Source: an uncultured Collinsella sp.
Lineage (GTDB): Bacteria; Actinomycetota; Coriobacteriia; Coriobacteriales; Coriobacteriaceae
Assembly (NCBI GenBank): GCA_900551555.1
Contig: URWC01000064.1
Location: 1-9,714 of the forward strand
DNA: 9,714 bases
Reading direction: 5' to 3'
Shown here: positions 1 to 6,605 of the stretch, one piece after another
How positions within the stretch are numbered: the first letter of the stretch is position 1
How the letters are laid out: each line of letters opens with the position of its first letter
Notes under the pieces: generated by a model
The model's input: only the letters and a program-made list of their open reading frames with translations
What the model was told of the DNA's origin: nothing
Databases searched by the model: none
Translations under genes and position numbers: made by a program

Positions 1-1016
1 ATGCCCAACTGGAGCACCAGCAGCTCCTCGTAGGTGAGTGGCTGCAGACGGATGATGGGCGCGAGCATGTCCTTAAGGTCCTCGCGCGCAAAGCGGCCCT
101 GAGCGAGTCGGCTGCGCAGGGCCTCGTAGGAGAACACACCGCGGCGCCGGTCTTCGATGGAGGTTGGCGTGCCGCCCATGATCATGCCCAGGTACTGCGC
201 CTTGCCCTGGAGCGTGTCGTTGTACATGGTTAGGATCTTCTCGTAGTTGTATTGGCGCGTGATGGCGTTGGGAATCTTATACAGATTCACGAGCTCGTCG
301 ATGAGCACCAGCATGCCCTTGTAGCCGCCGCAGACCAAAAAGCGCGCAATGAGCTTAACGTAGTCGTACCAGTCGTCATCGCTGATGATGGTCGAGGAGC
401 CCAGCTCGGCGCGTGCCTCACTCTTGGTGCGGTACTCGCCGCGAATCCATTTGGTCACGCGGCTCATAGCTTCTTCGTCGCCCTCGGATACGGCCGCGCG
501 GTAGCGGCGGAGCATACGGGCGAAGTCGAAGCCGTGGACCATTTCCTCGAGCGGGGCCAGTTGGGCATTGACGGCAGACTCATCGGCATCGGCACACGAG
601 GCGACCCAGCGATCGAGGATTAGGTTGAGCGCACCGCCCTCGGGGCGCGTTTTAGTCGATATGTTGCGGATGAGCTCGCGGTAGGTGGCAAGGCCCTGCC
701 CCTGGCCGCCCTGTAGGCGGCGCTCGGGTGACAGGTCGGCATCGGCGACGACGAATCCCTCGCCCATGGCGTGCGTGCGGATGGTCTGGAGCAAAAAGCT
801 CTTGCCGGCTCCGTAGCGACCGACCAGAAAGCGGAAGCTCGCGCCGCCGTCGGCGATGAGACTCAGGTCGGTGAGCAGGGCGCGGATTTCGACCTCGCGC
901 CCTACGGTGATGTAGGGAAGGCCGATGCGCGGGACCACGCCGCCCTTGAGCGAGTTGAGAATGACGGCGGCGACGCGCTTGGGCACGCGGGGTGCTGCGG
1001 ATGCGGTATCACTCAT
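1..1016 (-). CDS. P-loop ATPase of the DUF2791 / BrxD-like family, C-terminus cut by the left window edge
   Basis: The reading frame is open from the ATG at 1016 to the left edge, giving 338 visible codons. Family members are usually a little over 400 aa, so I estimate that the last fifth is missing. A Walker A motif, GRYGAGKS, sits at residues 66-73 and a Walker B, LVLIDE, at 236-241. A sensor-like strand ending in GGTP follows at 275-284, then a family-typical segment around FSYEALRSRL at 295-304. This architecture fits the DUF2791 ATPases that include BrxD of BREX systems; that assignment is from memory. The start overlaps the stop of the upstream TerB gene by 8 nt (ATGAGTGA), so translation is probably coupled and the two products likely act together. 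No BrxB, BrxC, PglX or PglZ gene is visible, so this is not shown to be BREX. The ATPase class is secure; the biological role is inferred. Confidence 0.9.
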   Translation of the reverse strand, partial: MSDTASAAPRVPKRVAAVILNSLKGGVVPRIGLPYITVGREVEIRALLTDLSLIADGGASFRFLVGRYGAGKSFLLQTIRTHAMGEGFVVADADLSPERRLQGGQGQGLATYRELIRNISTKTRPEGGALNLILDRWVASCADADESAVNAQLAPLEEMVHGFDFARMLRRYRAAVSEGDEEAMSRVTKWIRGEYRTKSEARAELGSSTIISDDDWYDYVKLIARFLVCGGYKGMLVLIDELVNLYKIPNAITRQYNYEKILTMYNDTLQGKAQYLGMIMGGTPTSIEDRRRGVFSYEALRSRLAQGRFAREDLKDMLAPIIRLQPLTYEELLVLQLG

Positions 1017-2769
1017 AGTCTAGGTATCCTCTCACGTCTGCTTCGTAGTCCTCGATAATTTGCGGTCCTGCCGCGCCAAATTCAATTACGGTGTCGCCCA
1101 CCAGGTCAAAGAGCGCCTCGTTGATGCTATCGACGAGCATGTCCTCGCTCTGGCCCGAGTGCGCCACTGCCGATGTCGCTTGCGCTGCGTTGTGCTCGAG
1201 CAGTGCGCGCAGATACGCGGTTGCGGCGGGTGCGAGTTCGCTCGCGGCGTCAGTGGGCGCAGCCGCTGCGCGCGGGGGCGTCGGCGCAAGAAGCGGCGCC
1301 ACGACACCAAACTGTTCGGTGGAAATGGTTGGCTCGTCGGCCTCGTCCTGCTCTGCGGCCGCCGTGACCGGCTCGACAAACGCGTCTGCTGCGGGCTCGG
1401 CTTTCGGCTGCTCGGAGTCCACCGTATCGACCTCTGCGAGCACATCGTCCTCGCGCTCCTCATCGATCAAAAGCGCCTCACGCGTTTGTGCGGCGGCGCT
1501 CCGAATGTGTCCCAGCTGACTCAAATCGATATCGATCTTGACGGGCTGGTGCGCGGCATCCCACGAAAGCCATGCCACGATCTCGTCATCGATGATCTTG
1601 GTCAGATATTTGGGGACCTTCTCCTCCTTTAGGGGGTGGGCGGGGTCCAGCGCCAGGCGTAGGCGTTGGTCGCAGGCGCGCATCATTTCGCCGAGTTTGC
1701 TGCTCTTTTGCCTGCTGCCGTGGATACGCATGCATTCCCAAAAGCCGTTTTGGCAACGGTAGATATGGATAGGATCCAGGCGGTATTCGCAGTCCTCGTG
1801 GCGCTCGGGCGCAAAGAATACGGCCGAGGCAAACATGGTGTAGGGCATGGCCGTCTCCTCCCCAAACAAGCTCGCTACGATGCCGGTCTTTCGGTGCGTG
1901 TCATAGTAGCGCGCCATACGGACATACACGGCGCATGCCACGTGGCGCAGGTCGCGATGGTGGGAACGGTCGAGCCGTGAGTTATTCAGGTTGTACGTGG
2001 AGAGGGCGTTTATAGCGGTCATGAGTCGCTCCTCGCCTGCCTCGTCGGGCGGAAGGGGGAGCGTGGGCTCGGAGGTTTTGCGACGCTTAGGGGTCTGGCC
2101 GGACGGTGCCTGTGCTGGTACAAGGTCTCGAGCCGCGCGCCGCAGCTCGATAAGGGCGTTATCGAACATGACGGTTTTAGAGTCGCGAAGCAGCTTGGGG
2201 TCGAGCCCGTGGAACACGGCGTAATCTTGCAGCCACACGCGTGCAAACCGGTCGATGCCGGGCTCGAAGGCACGGTAGGCATCCCAAAAGGCCTTGATCT
2301 TGCTAAAGCCATCGAGCGGGTCATCAACGCCGATGCCGCAGATCAGCTCATAGAGATACAGGAAGGCAAAGGACGTAGACGTTTCCTCGACGGTTCCGCG
2401 GCGCACTTGGGCACGCCAGGTAAAGTAGCCGCGCAGCTGCCGGTCGCTCATGGCGTTGTAGGTGGGAAAGTACGACTTAAAGGTGCCGTTGTAGGGACAG
2501 TCGTCCTCAAAGTCGGCCATCAGCAGGCCCTGGCGGTAAAAAAGCTCGGCCTCCGATAGCCAGCGGCCCGCGCCGCCCTTGGGGTCATCCTGCCAGCGCG
2601 ATATCTCGCGCATCTTGCGGTATTGGTCGGGGAGGAAATTCTGCATCTGTCGGCCGGTTTTGAGAATCGGCTCGTCTGCGTAGATTTCGTTTGAGAAGCG
2701 GGCGGACTGATGGGTCCGGGCCTCGGCCATAATGCGCTCGATGAGCATCTTGATGTCCTGGTCGGCCAC
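1009..2769 (-). CDS. TerB_N / TerB_C domain protein, partner of the DUF2791 ATPase
   Basis: The 586-aa protein starts at a GTG preceded by GGAG at 2775-2778, 5 nt away. Residues about 35-200 match TerB_N: the core is FPTYNAMSDRQLRGYFTWRA at 101-120, followed by an aromatic helix, FAFLYLYELICGIG, at 134-147. A middle helical region lies at about 245-400. The TerB_C-like part begins near KIDIDLSQLGHIR at 411-423 and resumes at SINEALFDLVGD, 548-559, ending in acidic EDY and YLDYE. An Ala/Glu/Pro-rich stretch at about 440-515 separates the two pieces. There is no signal peptide or membrane segment, so it should be cytosolic. TerB-type domains are linked by comparative genomics to stress-response and phage-defence complexes; no catalytic activity is evident here. 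The ATPase gene overlaps its end by 8 nt, which suggests a shared complex. Confidence 0.9.
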   Translation of the reverse strand: MADQDIKMLIERIMAEARTHQSARFSNEIYADEPILKTGRQMQNFLPDQYRKMREISRWQDDPKGGAGRWLSEAELFYRQGLLMADFEDDCPYNGTFKSYFPTYNAMSDRQLRGYFTWRAQVRRGTVEETSTSFAFLYLYELICGIGVDDPLDGFSKIKAFWDAYRAFEPGIDRFARVWLQDYAVFHGLDPKLLRDSKTVMFDNALIELRRAARDLVPAQAPSGQTPKRRKTSEPTLPLPPDEAGEERLMTAINALSTYNLNNSRLDRSHHRDLRHVACAVYVRMARYYDTHRKTGIVASLFGEETAMPYTMFASAVFFAPERHEDCEYRLDPIHIYRCQNGFWECMRIHGSRQKSSKLGEMMRACDQRLRLALDPAHPLKEEKVPKYLTKIIDDEIVAWLSWDAAHQPVKIDIDLSQLGHIRSAAAQTREALLIDEEREDDVLAEVDTVDSEQPKAEPAADAFVEPVTAAAEQDEADEPTISTEQFGVVAPLLAPTPPRAAAAPTDAASELAPAATAYLRALLEHNAAQATSAVAHSGQSEDMLVDSINEALFDLVGDTVIEFGAAGPQIIEDYEADVRGYLDYE

Positions 2770-2806
2770 CGCTTCTCCTCTCCTAACGCAGCTTCGGTGG
2801 CCTCAT

Positions 2807-2815
2807 ATCATAGCA
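2807..2815 (-). promoter_or_regulatory. Extended -10 promoter for the TerB/ATPase operon
   Basis: On the minus strand TGC-TATGAT forms a good extended -10 element (5 of 6 bases match TATAAT, preceded by TGn). No convincing -35 is present; CGAACA at 17 bp spacing matches 3 of 6. The predicted transcript would start near 2800, leaving a leader of about 30 nt that carries the Shine-Dalgarno site. It lies in the 88-bp gap after the DUF554 gene, so the module probably has its own promoter. Confidence 0.5.
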
Positions 2816-2848
2816 CAGCATCAAACAGGTGTTCGAGATACTGCTGTG
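2814..2848. repeat. Inverted repeat CACAGCA / TGCTGTG overlapping the TerB operon promoter
   Basis: Perfect 7-bp arms lie at 2814-2820 and 2842-2848, separated by 21 bp. The left arm overlaps the TGn of the extended -10 element. It could be a two-site operator or a weak RNA hairpin downstream of the DUF554 stop. No U-tract follows, so it is not a convincing terminator. Arms of this length can occur by chance. Confidence 0.3.
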
Positions 2849-2857
2849 TAGATAGAT

Positions 2858-3574
2858 TTAGAACAGGAGGGCGTAGATGACGGCGATGACGACGGAGGGG
2901 AGCATATTGGCCGTGCGGAAGGTCTGAGGACGGATGAGGTTGACGCCGACGCAGAAGATGAGCATGGAGCCTACGAGCGAAAGGCTGTCGAGGGCTGCCG
3001 TAGTCATGATGGGGGAGAGTGCGCCGGCAAACAGCGTGATCGTCCCCTGGAACACGGCGACGGGCAGGGCGGAGAAAATGCAGCCGCGGCCAAGCGACGC
3101 CGTCATGGTGCAGACGATGATGCAGTCCAATGCGCCTTTCAGGGCAAGCGTTGACCAGTCACCGAGCAGACCGTCCTGGATCGATCCCACAATGGCCATG
3201 GCGCCGATACACACGGTGAGTGAAGTCGAGACAAAAGCGTTGGTGAACTCGTTATCGCCCTCGCTGCCGGTTTTGCGCTTGAGCCATTCGCCAAGGTTCT
3301 CGATGGCGGCCTCCAAGTTGATGGCCTCGCCGATGAGCGAGCCGAGGGCGAACGAGACGATGAGCATGGTGGTGCCGGTGGTCGCTAGCGCCTTCCCATC
3401 GATAAGGAGCATCTTTTGCATGGTGCCGCCAAGGCCGATAAACAGGACGCACAGCCCCGATGCTTTCATGAGCGTGTCTTGGATGCGCGGTGTAATGAAG
3501 CGGCCGCCCGCTAATCCCAAAAGACCGCCCGCAACTAAAAGCACAACGTTGATGATTGTTCCCAAGCCCGGCAT
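2858..3574 (-). CDS. DUF554 family membrane protein (YdfK-like)
   Basis: The 238-aa protein starts at the ATG at 3574, chosen over an upstream in-frame start at 3643. The sequence MPGLGTIINV is the usual family N-terminus, and a near-perfect AGGAGGG site lies 3 nt before this ATG. The upstream extension would add a non-hydrophobic leader. Several hydrophobic segments are visible at about 6-26, 38-56, 68-84, 115-135, 146-160, 168-188, 200-216 and 224-238. The conserved core CIGAMAIVGSIQDGLLGD is at 122-139, and a Gly-rich helix, LGRGCIFSALPVAVFQG, at 161-177. DUF554 proteins are predicted inner-membrane proteins of unknown transport role. It stands apart from its neighbours, with its own promoter, and nothing ties it to either. 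Confidence 0.92.
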   Translation of the reverse strand: MPGLGTIINVVLLVAGGLLGLAGGRFITPRIQDTLMKASGLCVLFIGLGGTMQKMLLIDGKALATTGTTMLIVSFALGSLIGEAINLEAAIENLGEWLKRKTGSEGDNEFTNAFVSTSLTVCIGAMAIVGSIQDGLLGDWSTLALKGALDCIIVCTMTASLGRGCIFSALPVAVFQGTITLFAGALSPIMTTAALDSLSLVGSMLIFCVGVNLIRPQTFRTANMLPSVVIAVIYALLF

Positions 3575-3604
3575 GAGCCCTCCTGTATTGATGCCAACGT
3601 GGCA

Positions 3605-3613
3605 ATCGTAGCA
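3605..3613 (-). promoter_or_regulatory. Extended -10 promoter for the DUF554 gene
   Basis: On the minus strand TGC-TACGAT forms an extended -10, similar to the one before the TerB gene. The start of transcription would be near 3598, giving a leader of about 24 nt that carries the AGGAGGG ribosome site. I see no strong -35 hexamer. Confidence 0.4.
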
Positions 3614-3643
3614 GAACGAAATGCGAGGTACATCGCGACTCAT

Positions 3644-3669
3644 CTAATACGTTATATAAGTGGTATTAG
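3644..3669. repeat. 26-bp palindrome CTAATAC-N12-GTATTAG, operator candidate
   Basis: Perfect 7-bp arms at 3644-3650 and 3663-3669 flank an AT-rich centre containing TTATATAA at 3652-3659. It lies between the end of the surface-protein operon (stop at 3693) and the DUF554 promoter, about 35 bp upstream of the latter's -10. Its AT content and lack of a U-run argue against a terminator. A dimeric repressor site for DUF554 is the simplest reading, but no regulator gene is present nearby. Confidence 0.4.
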
Positions 3670-3692
3670 GAATGATGCGCGGCATTTAAGCC

Positions 3693-5123
3693 TCAGGTGG
3701 TTGTCGGGACATAGGGATAGTATTCAAAGCGCAGTGTCATAAGCCGCTGTGGGGATTCAATAGCCGCGGCGATGATATTGGCATCGCGGGCACGATCAAA
3801 CCCTTCGAGTTCGATCTGATACGAGACGTCTTGCATAATGTCCAGACGTCGCCAGGCCAGGAGTGTGTCGCCATCGAATTCCAAGGTCTTGCCTCCGTCT
3901 GGAGCAACGGCGTATAGACGCAGCTTGGCGGTGGTTGCAGGGTCGACAACCGTGACCTTTTTAATTTCGTTTCGAGTATTCTTGGCGCCCAACAAGGTGA
4001 GCAGTGTTGGGGCCACGACCTCGCCCGATGGCAAAAAGACGACTTCGATGGATTCAGGAAATGCGATGATAGCCGACTTGCGGACGGGCTGATTGGCGGC
4101 GGCAACTTCGATGTTCGCAGCGTCGATGACCTCTGTGTGGTCGAGCGCGGCAAGCACGCAGCAGTTACCTTCATCGATCTCTTGAGGATCAGCAAGCCCC
4201 AGACTGTCCGCGAGCTCGGGATCGTTTGGATCGGCAGCGGGCTCATTCGGCGCTTCGAGAGAAGCTGGGACGCTGTTTGTCGGCGACGGCGTGTCGCCCG
4301 CACCTGCTTCTTTGTCCGCGCTCTCTTCTTGTATGGTTGCGTTGATGGGTTCGTCGTTTGGGGGGAGCGTCTTGGCGTCAAACGCGGAGGGGAGAATTCC
4401 GATGGCTCCGGATCCGTTCCACTCCATTTCGAGAAGCGCCGGGTCGGCAAGAATGCGTTGCCTGCTTTGCGCGTGGGCATCGATTTCAATAGGGCCTGCC
4501 TCTATCCCTCGTGTAAGGCTGAGTGATCCGGCTGGCTTCTCGAAATGAGCGTCTGTGTCTTTGGTGCTGACGGCGTAGAACAGCAGGGACGCTTCTCCCG
4601 CCGCGATAACATCGGTACCGGCTTTGGTCAGCCGCAACGATGCCGTGAATGAGAGGGTGGGCTGCGCATCGTCTGCATTCGCGGCGGCGCAGCCCAGACA
4701 TATACCGCCTCCTTTCTCGAAAAACGCACCGTCGAAGGCGACCTTCGCTCCGTTCGCCGAGTCATCGACCGAAGCGATGTCGATGCGCAGCTCTAAATTG
4801 CATGGATCGCCATCTGCATCGAGCACAACCGAGCGCCACGTGCAGACGGCGTACCCCGCCTGGGAGCCGTTTGCCTTGTTCGAACGCTTGATATCCACGA
4901 CTATCGAGCCGTCCGTATTACGACGAAGGCATCCCGAGGTTGAGATCACGGCCTGTGCGATCGAAAAACGCTCGCACGCAATGGCGCTCGACGGATTTGG
5001 TGCGGAACTTAGGGCTACTGGTAAGGAGTCTGCCATGACGGGAGTCGCCCAAGCGGCGACAGGCGTTCCGGTTGCGAGCGCGCCGCAGAGTGCGACGACG
5101 GGCAAAAGGTTCTTCGATGCCAT
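3693..5123 (-). CDS. Secreted surface protein with acidic linker and C-terminal domain shared with the 199-aa WxL-like protein
   Basis: This 476-aa product starts at an ATG with AAGGAG 5 nt upstream. A signal peptide covers residues 1 to about 26 (cleavage after AWA) or 31 (after VMA). An N-terminal beta-rich region at about 45-245 carries six cysteines (50, 65, 94, 108, 142, 145), including CLGC. A Pro/Glu/Ala/Asp-rich linker covers about 252-320, followed by a vicinal CC at 321-322. The C-terminal domain at about 348-476 contains P356-x2-I-x-V-V-x4-G-x-V-x-A-P-T, then N382-x7-V-T, and ends with a TLRFEYYP strand. The same spacing occurs in the 199-aa protein upstream. There is no sorting signal or C-terminal membrane helix, so it is secreted or held non-covalently. 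The gap to the LAQTG gene is 18 nt, which suggests one operon. No named family is recognised for the N-terminal part. Confidence 0.88.
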   Translation of the reverse strand: MASKNLLPVVALCGALATGTPVAAWATPVMADSLPVALSSAPNPSSAIACERFSIAQAVISTSGCLRRNTDGSIVVDIKRSNKANGSQAGYAVCTWRSVVLDADGDPCNLELRIDIASVDDSANGAKVAFDGAFFEKGGGICLGCAAANADDAQPTLSFTASLRLTKAGTDVIAAGEASLLFYAVSTKDTDAHFEKPAGSLSLTRGIEAGPIEIDAHAQSRQRILADPALLEMEWNGSGAIGILPSAFDAKTLPPNDEPINATIQEESADKEAGAGDTPSPTNSVPASLEAPNEPAADPNDPELADSLGLADPQEIDEGNCCVLAALDHTEVIDAANIEVAAANQPVRKSAIIAFPESIEVVFLPSGEVVAPTLLTLLGAKNTRNEIKKVTVVDPATTAKLRLYAVAPDGGKTLEFDGDTLLAWRRLDIMQDVSYQIELEGFDRARDANIIAAAIESPQRLMTLRFEYYPYVPTTT

Positions 5124-5141
5124 GGGGTCTCCTTAGCTAAT

Positions 5142-5423
5142 TTAGTGCGGCCTGTCCGTGTTTTGTTTCTGGCTGCGTTTGATGTGCAGACCGAGGCCGG
5201 CGGTTCCCGCGCCTGCTGCTGTGGCGCCTGCTGCCAAGAGCCATCGTCTGTCGCCTGTCTGCGCCAACGGTTCCTCGCGGTCGCCGCGGTCGAGCTCCGA
5301 GAGGTCGACCGTCACTTGCGTGGCGGCCTGCGCCTGTTCTTGCTGGGCAAAGGCCATGGCTGGCCCAAACGCTAGGATGCTGACGGCGGCGGCCAGGGCG
5401 ACGGCCTTATGCCGTGTGCGCAC
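5142..5423 (-). CDS. Small LAQTG cell-wall-anchored protein
   Basis: I start this 93-aa product at GTG 5423. A TTG at 5453 would add ten residues and has a weak GAAGG site 8 nt away, so the start is uncertain. Residues 1-26 form a classical signal peptide, with RTRHK, a hydrophobic core, then AMAFA at 22-26. LAQTG is at 53-57, followed by a hydrophobic helix at about 61-80 and a basic tail, KRSQK. This is a complete sortase sorting signal. LAxTG is the motif favoured by actinobacterial class E sortases (family knowledge). After both cleavages only about 30 residues would remain on the wall, Gln/Ala-rich first and then acidic. The gene overlaps the end of the WxL-like gene by 17 nt. It matches the place and size of CscD, the small LPxTG protein of lactobacillar csc clusters; that parallel is inference. 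Confidence 0.82.
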   Translation of the reverse strand: MRTRHKAVALAAAVSILAFGPAMAFAQQEQAQAATQVTVDLSELDRGDREEPLAQTGDRRWLLAAGATAAGAGTAGLGLHIKRSQKQNTDRPH

Positions 5424-6006
5424 CGGGCTCGACCGTCCAGGTGATCGTCGCAACCTGATCGCCTTCGCCGGTTACGCGGAAGATGTCGCGCGTGACGCGG
5501 GCGACGTTTCCGCTTGTCTTGAGCTTGATTTTGTCCGTGCCGCCGGCAATGCCCTGGTAGCCCATGTCGAAGGCTGCATTCTTGGAAAGATCGAGGCCCG
5601 TCCCTTGCGCGGCGGCGCTGGCGTTCTGGAGCGCGCCGTCGGGGCCGACCTTAAAGTCGATGGAGTTCTGCGCGGTTCCGGCCTTGGCGTCGGCGGCAAT
5701 GGTCCAGGTGTTCATGGCGTCGATCTTCATGTTGGTGACATGGATGCCGTAGGCCGAATGATTGTCGATGGTGGTCGCGTCTTCTGAGGGGCCCTGAAGC
5801 GTGCCGTCGGCCTTGGCGACGAAGGGAATAACCGTCGGAACTTTGAACTCAACGTTGTCGATCTCGGTCCTGACCATTACCTTCGTGGTTCCAACGCGCC
5901 CGGCTGCCATAGCTGGCGTCGGGGCGGCGCCCATTGCGAGCGCGAGCGCGAGCCCTGTGCCCACGACGAGCGCTCTGACTCCGTTCATGTTCCTGGTGAT
6001 GTCCAT
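5407..6006 (-). CDS. Secreted WxL-like surface protein
   Basis: The ATG at 6006 has AAAGGA about 7 nt upstream. The 199-aa product has a signal peptide with a hydrophobic core at about 11-28 and a cleavage site near PAMA, residue 34. The mature part is beta-rich. It holds two WxL-type motifs, NTWTI at 99-103 and ITWTVEPG at 188-195, the second close to the C-terminus as in WxL domains. Strict WxL has Leu where this protein has Ile or Val, so I call it WxL-like only. An upstream motif, P57-x2-I-x-F-V-x4-G-x-L-x-G-P-S, followed by N82-x7-V-T, recurs with identical internal spacing in the 476-aa protein. WxL domains bind peptidoglycan non-covalently in Firmicutes. The gene lies between a membrane-anchored and a wall-anchored protein gene, which supports a joint surface complex. 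Confidence 0.87.
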   Translation of the reverse strand: MDITRNMNGVRALVVGTGLALALAMGAAPTPAMAAGRVGTTKVMVRTEIDNVEFKVPTVIPFVAKADGTLQGPSEDATTIDNHSAYGIHVTNMKIDAMNTWTIAADAKAGTAQNSIDFKVGPDGALQNASAAAQGTGLDLSKNAAFDMGYQGIAGGTDKIKLKTSGNVARVTRDIFRVTGEGDQVATITWTVEPGAHTA

Positions 6007-6026
6007 GGTCGTTCCTTTCTATTCGC

Positions 6027-6043
6027 CGCGGGCCGTCCCCGCG
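6027..6043 (-). other. GC-rich hairpin in the leader of the WxL-like gene
   Basis: CGCGGG-CCGTC-CCCGCG on the plus strand gives a perfect 6-bp stem with a 5-nt loop in the minus-strand RNA. It lies in the 89-nt gap between the 169-aa gene and the WxL-like gene, about 20 nt before the start codon and just upstream of the AAAGGA site. No U-run follows, so it is not an intrinsic terminator. An mRNA-stability or differential-expression element is possible. Confidence 0.35.
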
Positions 6044-6095
6044 ATGATTGGACGAATGCTGGTGAATTGCATGCGGTGCCGTGTCGGCCGGAAGG

Positions 6096-6605
6096 CTAGT
6101 TCTCGGTTTGCTCAACCCGTACCTTGACACGTGTCGGATTGCCGTGGCTGTCGAGGGTCTTGGCATCGAGTGCCTGGATCTCGATGTACGCCTCGCCTTC
6201 TTTGATGTCGCCGGCGGGGCACGTCTCGATTGTCTTGCCGGTCTCGACCACACCGGATTCGTACATGGTCTCGTCGTTTTGGATGACGCGGAATCGCTGG
6301 GGAAATTTATTGTCTTGGACGTTTTGCACGTTGACGCGCAGTTTGCCGTCCTCCTGCAGCTGAGCGACCGGCGCGACCGAAATCGTCATCATGTTGTCGC
6401 GGACGATGGCGTCGAGCTCATCTTGGATTTCCTGGCGCGTTTTGCCCTCGGCCGTCGTAACCGAAGCGCCCGCCTCGGGTACGGGCTGCGACTGCCAAAC
6501 GTATAGTCCTACGGCGACAAGGGCACAGACGATGGCCAAGCAGGCAACGATGAGCTTCTTGCGACGACCCAGGCCTGCAAAGTGGGGTGGCTTCTTCGCG
6601 CTCAT
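6096..6605 (-). CDS. Single-pass membrane protein with extracellular beta domain
   Basis: The 169-aa product starts at ATG 6605, which overlaps the upstream stop by 4 nt (ATGA). The N-terminus is basic (MSAKK, RRKK at 14-17), followed by one membrane segment at about 18-36, predicting an N-in, C-out topology. A short linker leads to a compact domain at about 70-169 with motifs MTISVAPVAQLQEDGKL (73-89), VNVQNVQDN (91-99), ETMYESGVVETGKTIE (112-127) and a final VKVRVEQ strand. This pattern resembles a small extracellular domain I recall beside surface-protein genes in Gram-positive gut bacteria (dG..eg.lnI.N, iYeSG.i..g..Ie). I have no family name for it. As the only membrane-embedded member apart from the sorted protein, it could tether the complex, like CscA in csc clusters. 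Confidence 0.87.
   Translation of the reverse strand: MSAKKPPHFAGLGRRKKLIVACLAIVCALVAVGLYVWQSQPVPEAGASVTTAEGKTRQEIQDELDAIVRDNMMTISVAPVAQLQEDGKLRVNVQNVQDNKFPQRFRVIQNDETMYESGVVETGKTIETCPAGDIKEGEAYIEIQALDAKTLDSHGNPTRVKVRVEQTEN

Noticed and set aside
1060..1632. 190-codon plus-strand frame opposite the TerB gene
   Set aside because: It is Cys/Arg-rich with no domain and lies fully inside a better-supported gene.
1..2769. A complete BREX system
   Set aside because: Only a BrxD-like ATPase is seen; PglZ, methylase, BrxB and BrxC genes are absent from the window.
3575..3643. Longer start for the DUF554 protein
   Set aside because: The added 23 residues are unlike the family N-terminus, and the AGGAGGG site sits before the internal ATG.
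3644..3692. Intrinsic terminator after the surface-protein operon
   Set aside because: The palindrome is AT-rich with a 12-nt spacer and no U-run; the short GGC/GCC pair at 3681-3692 is too weak.
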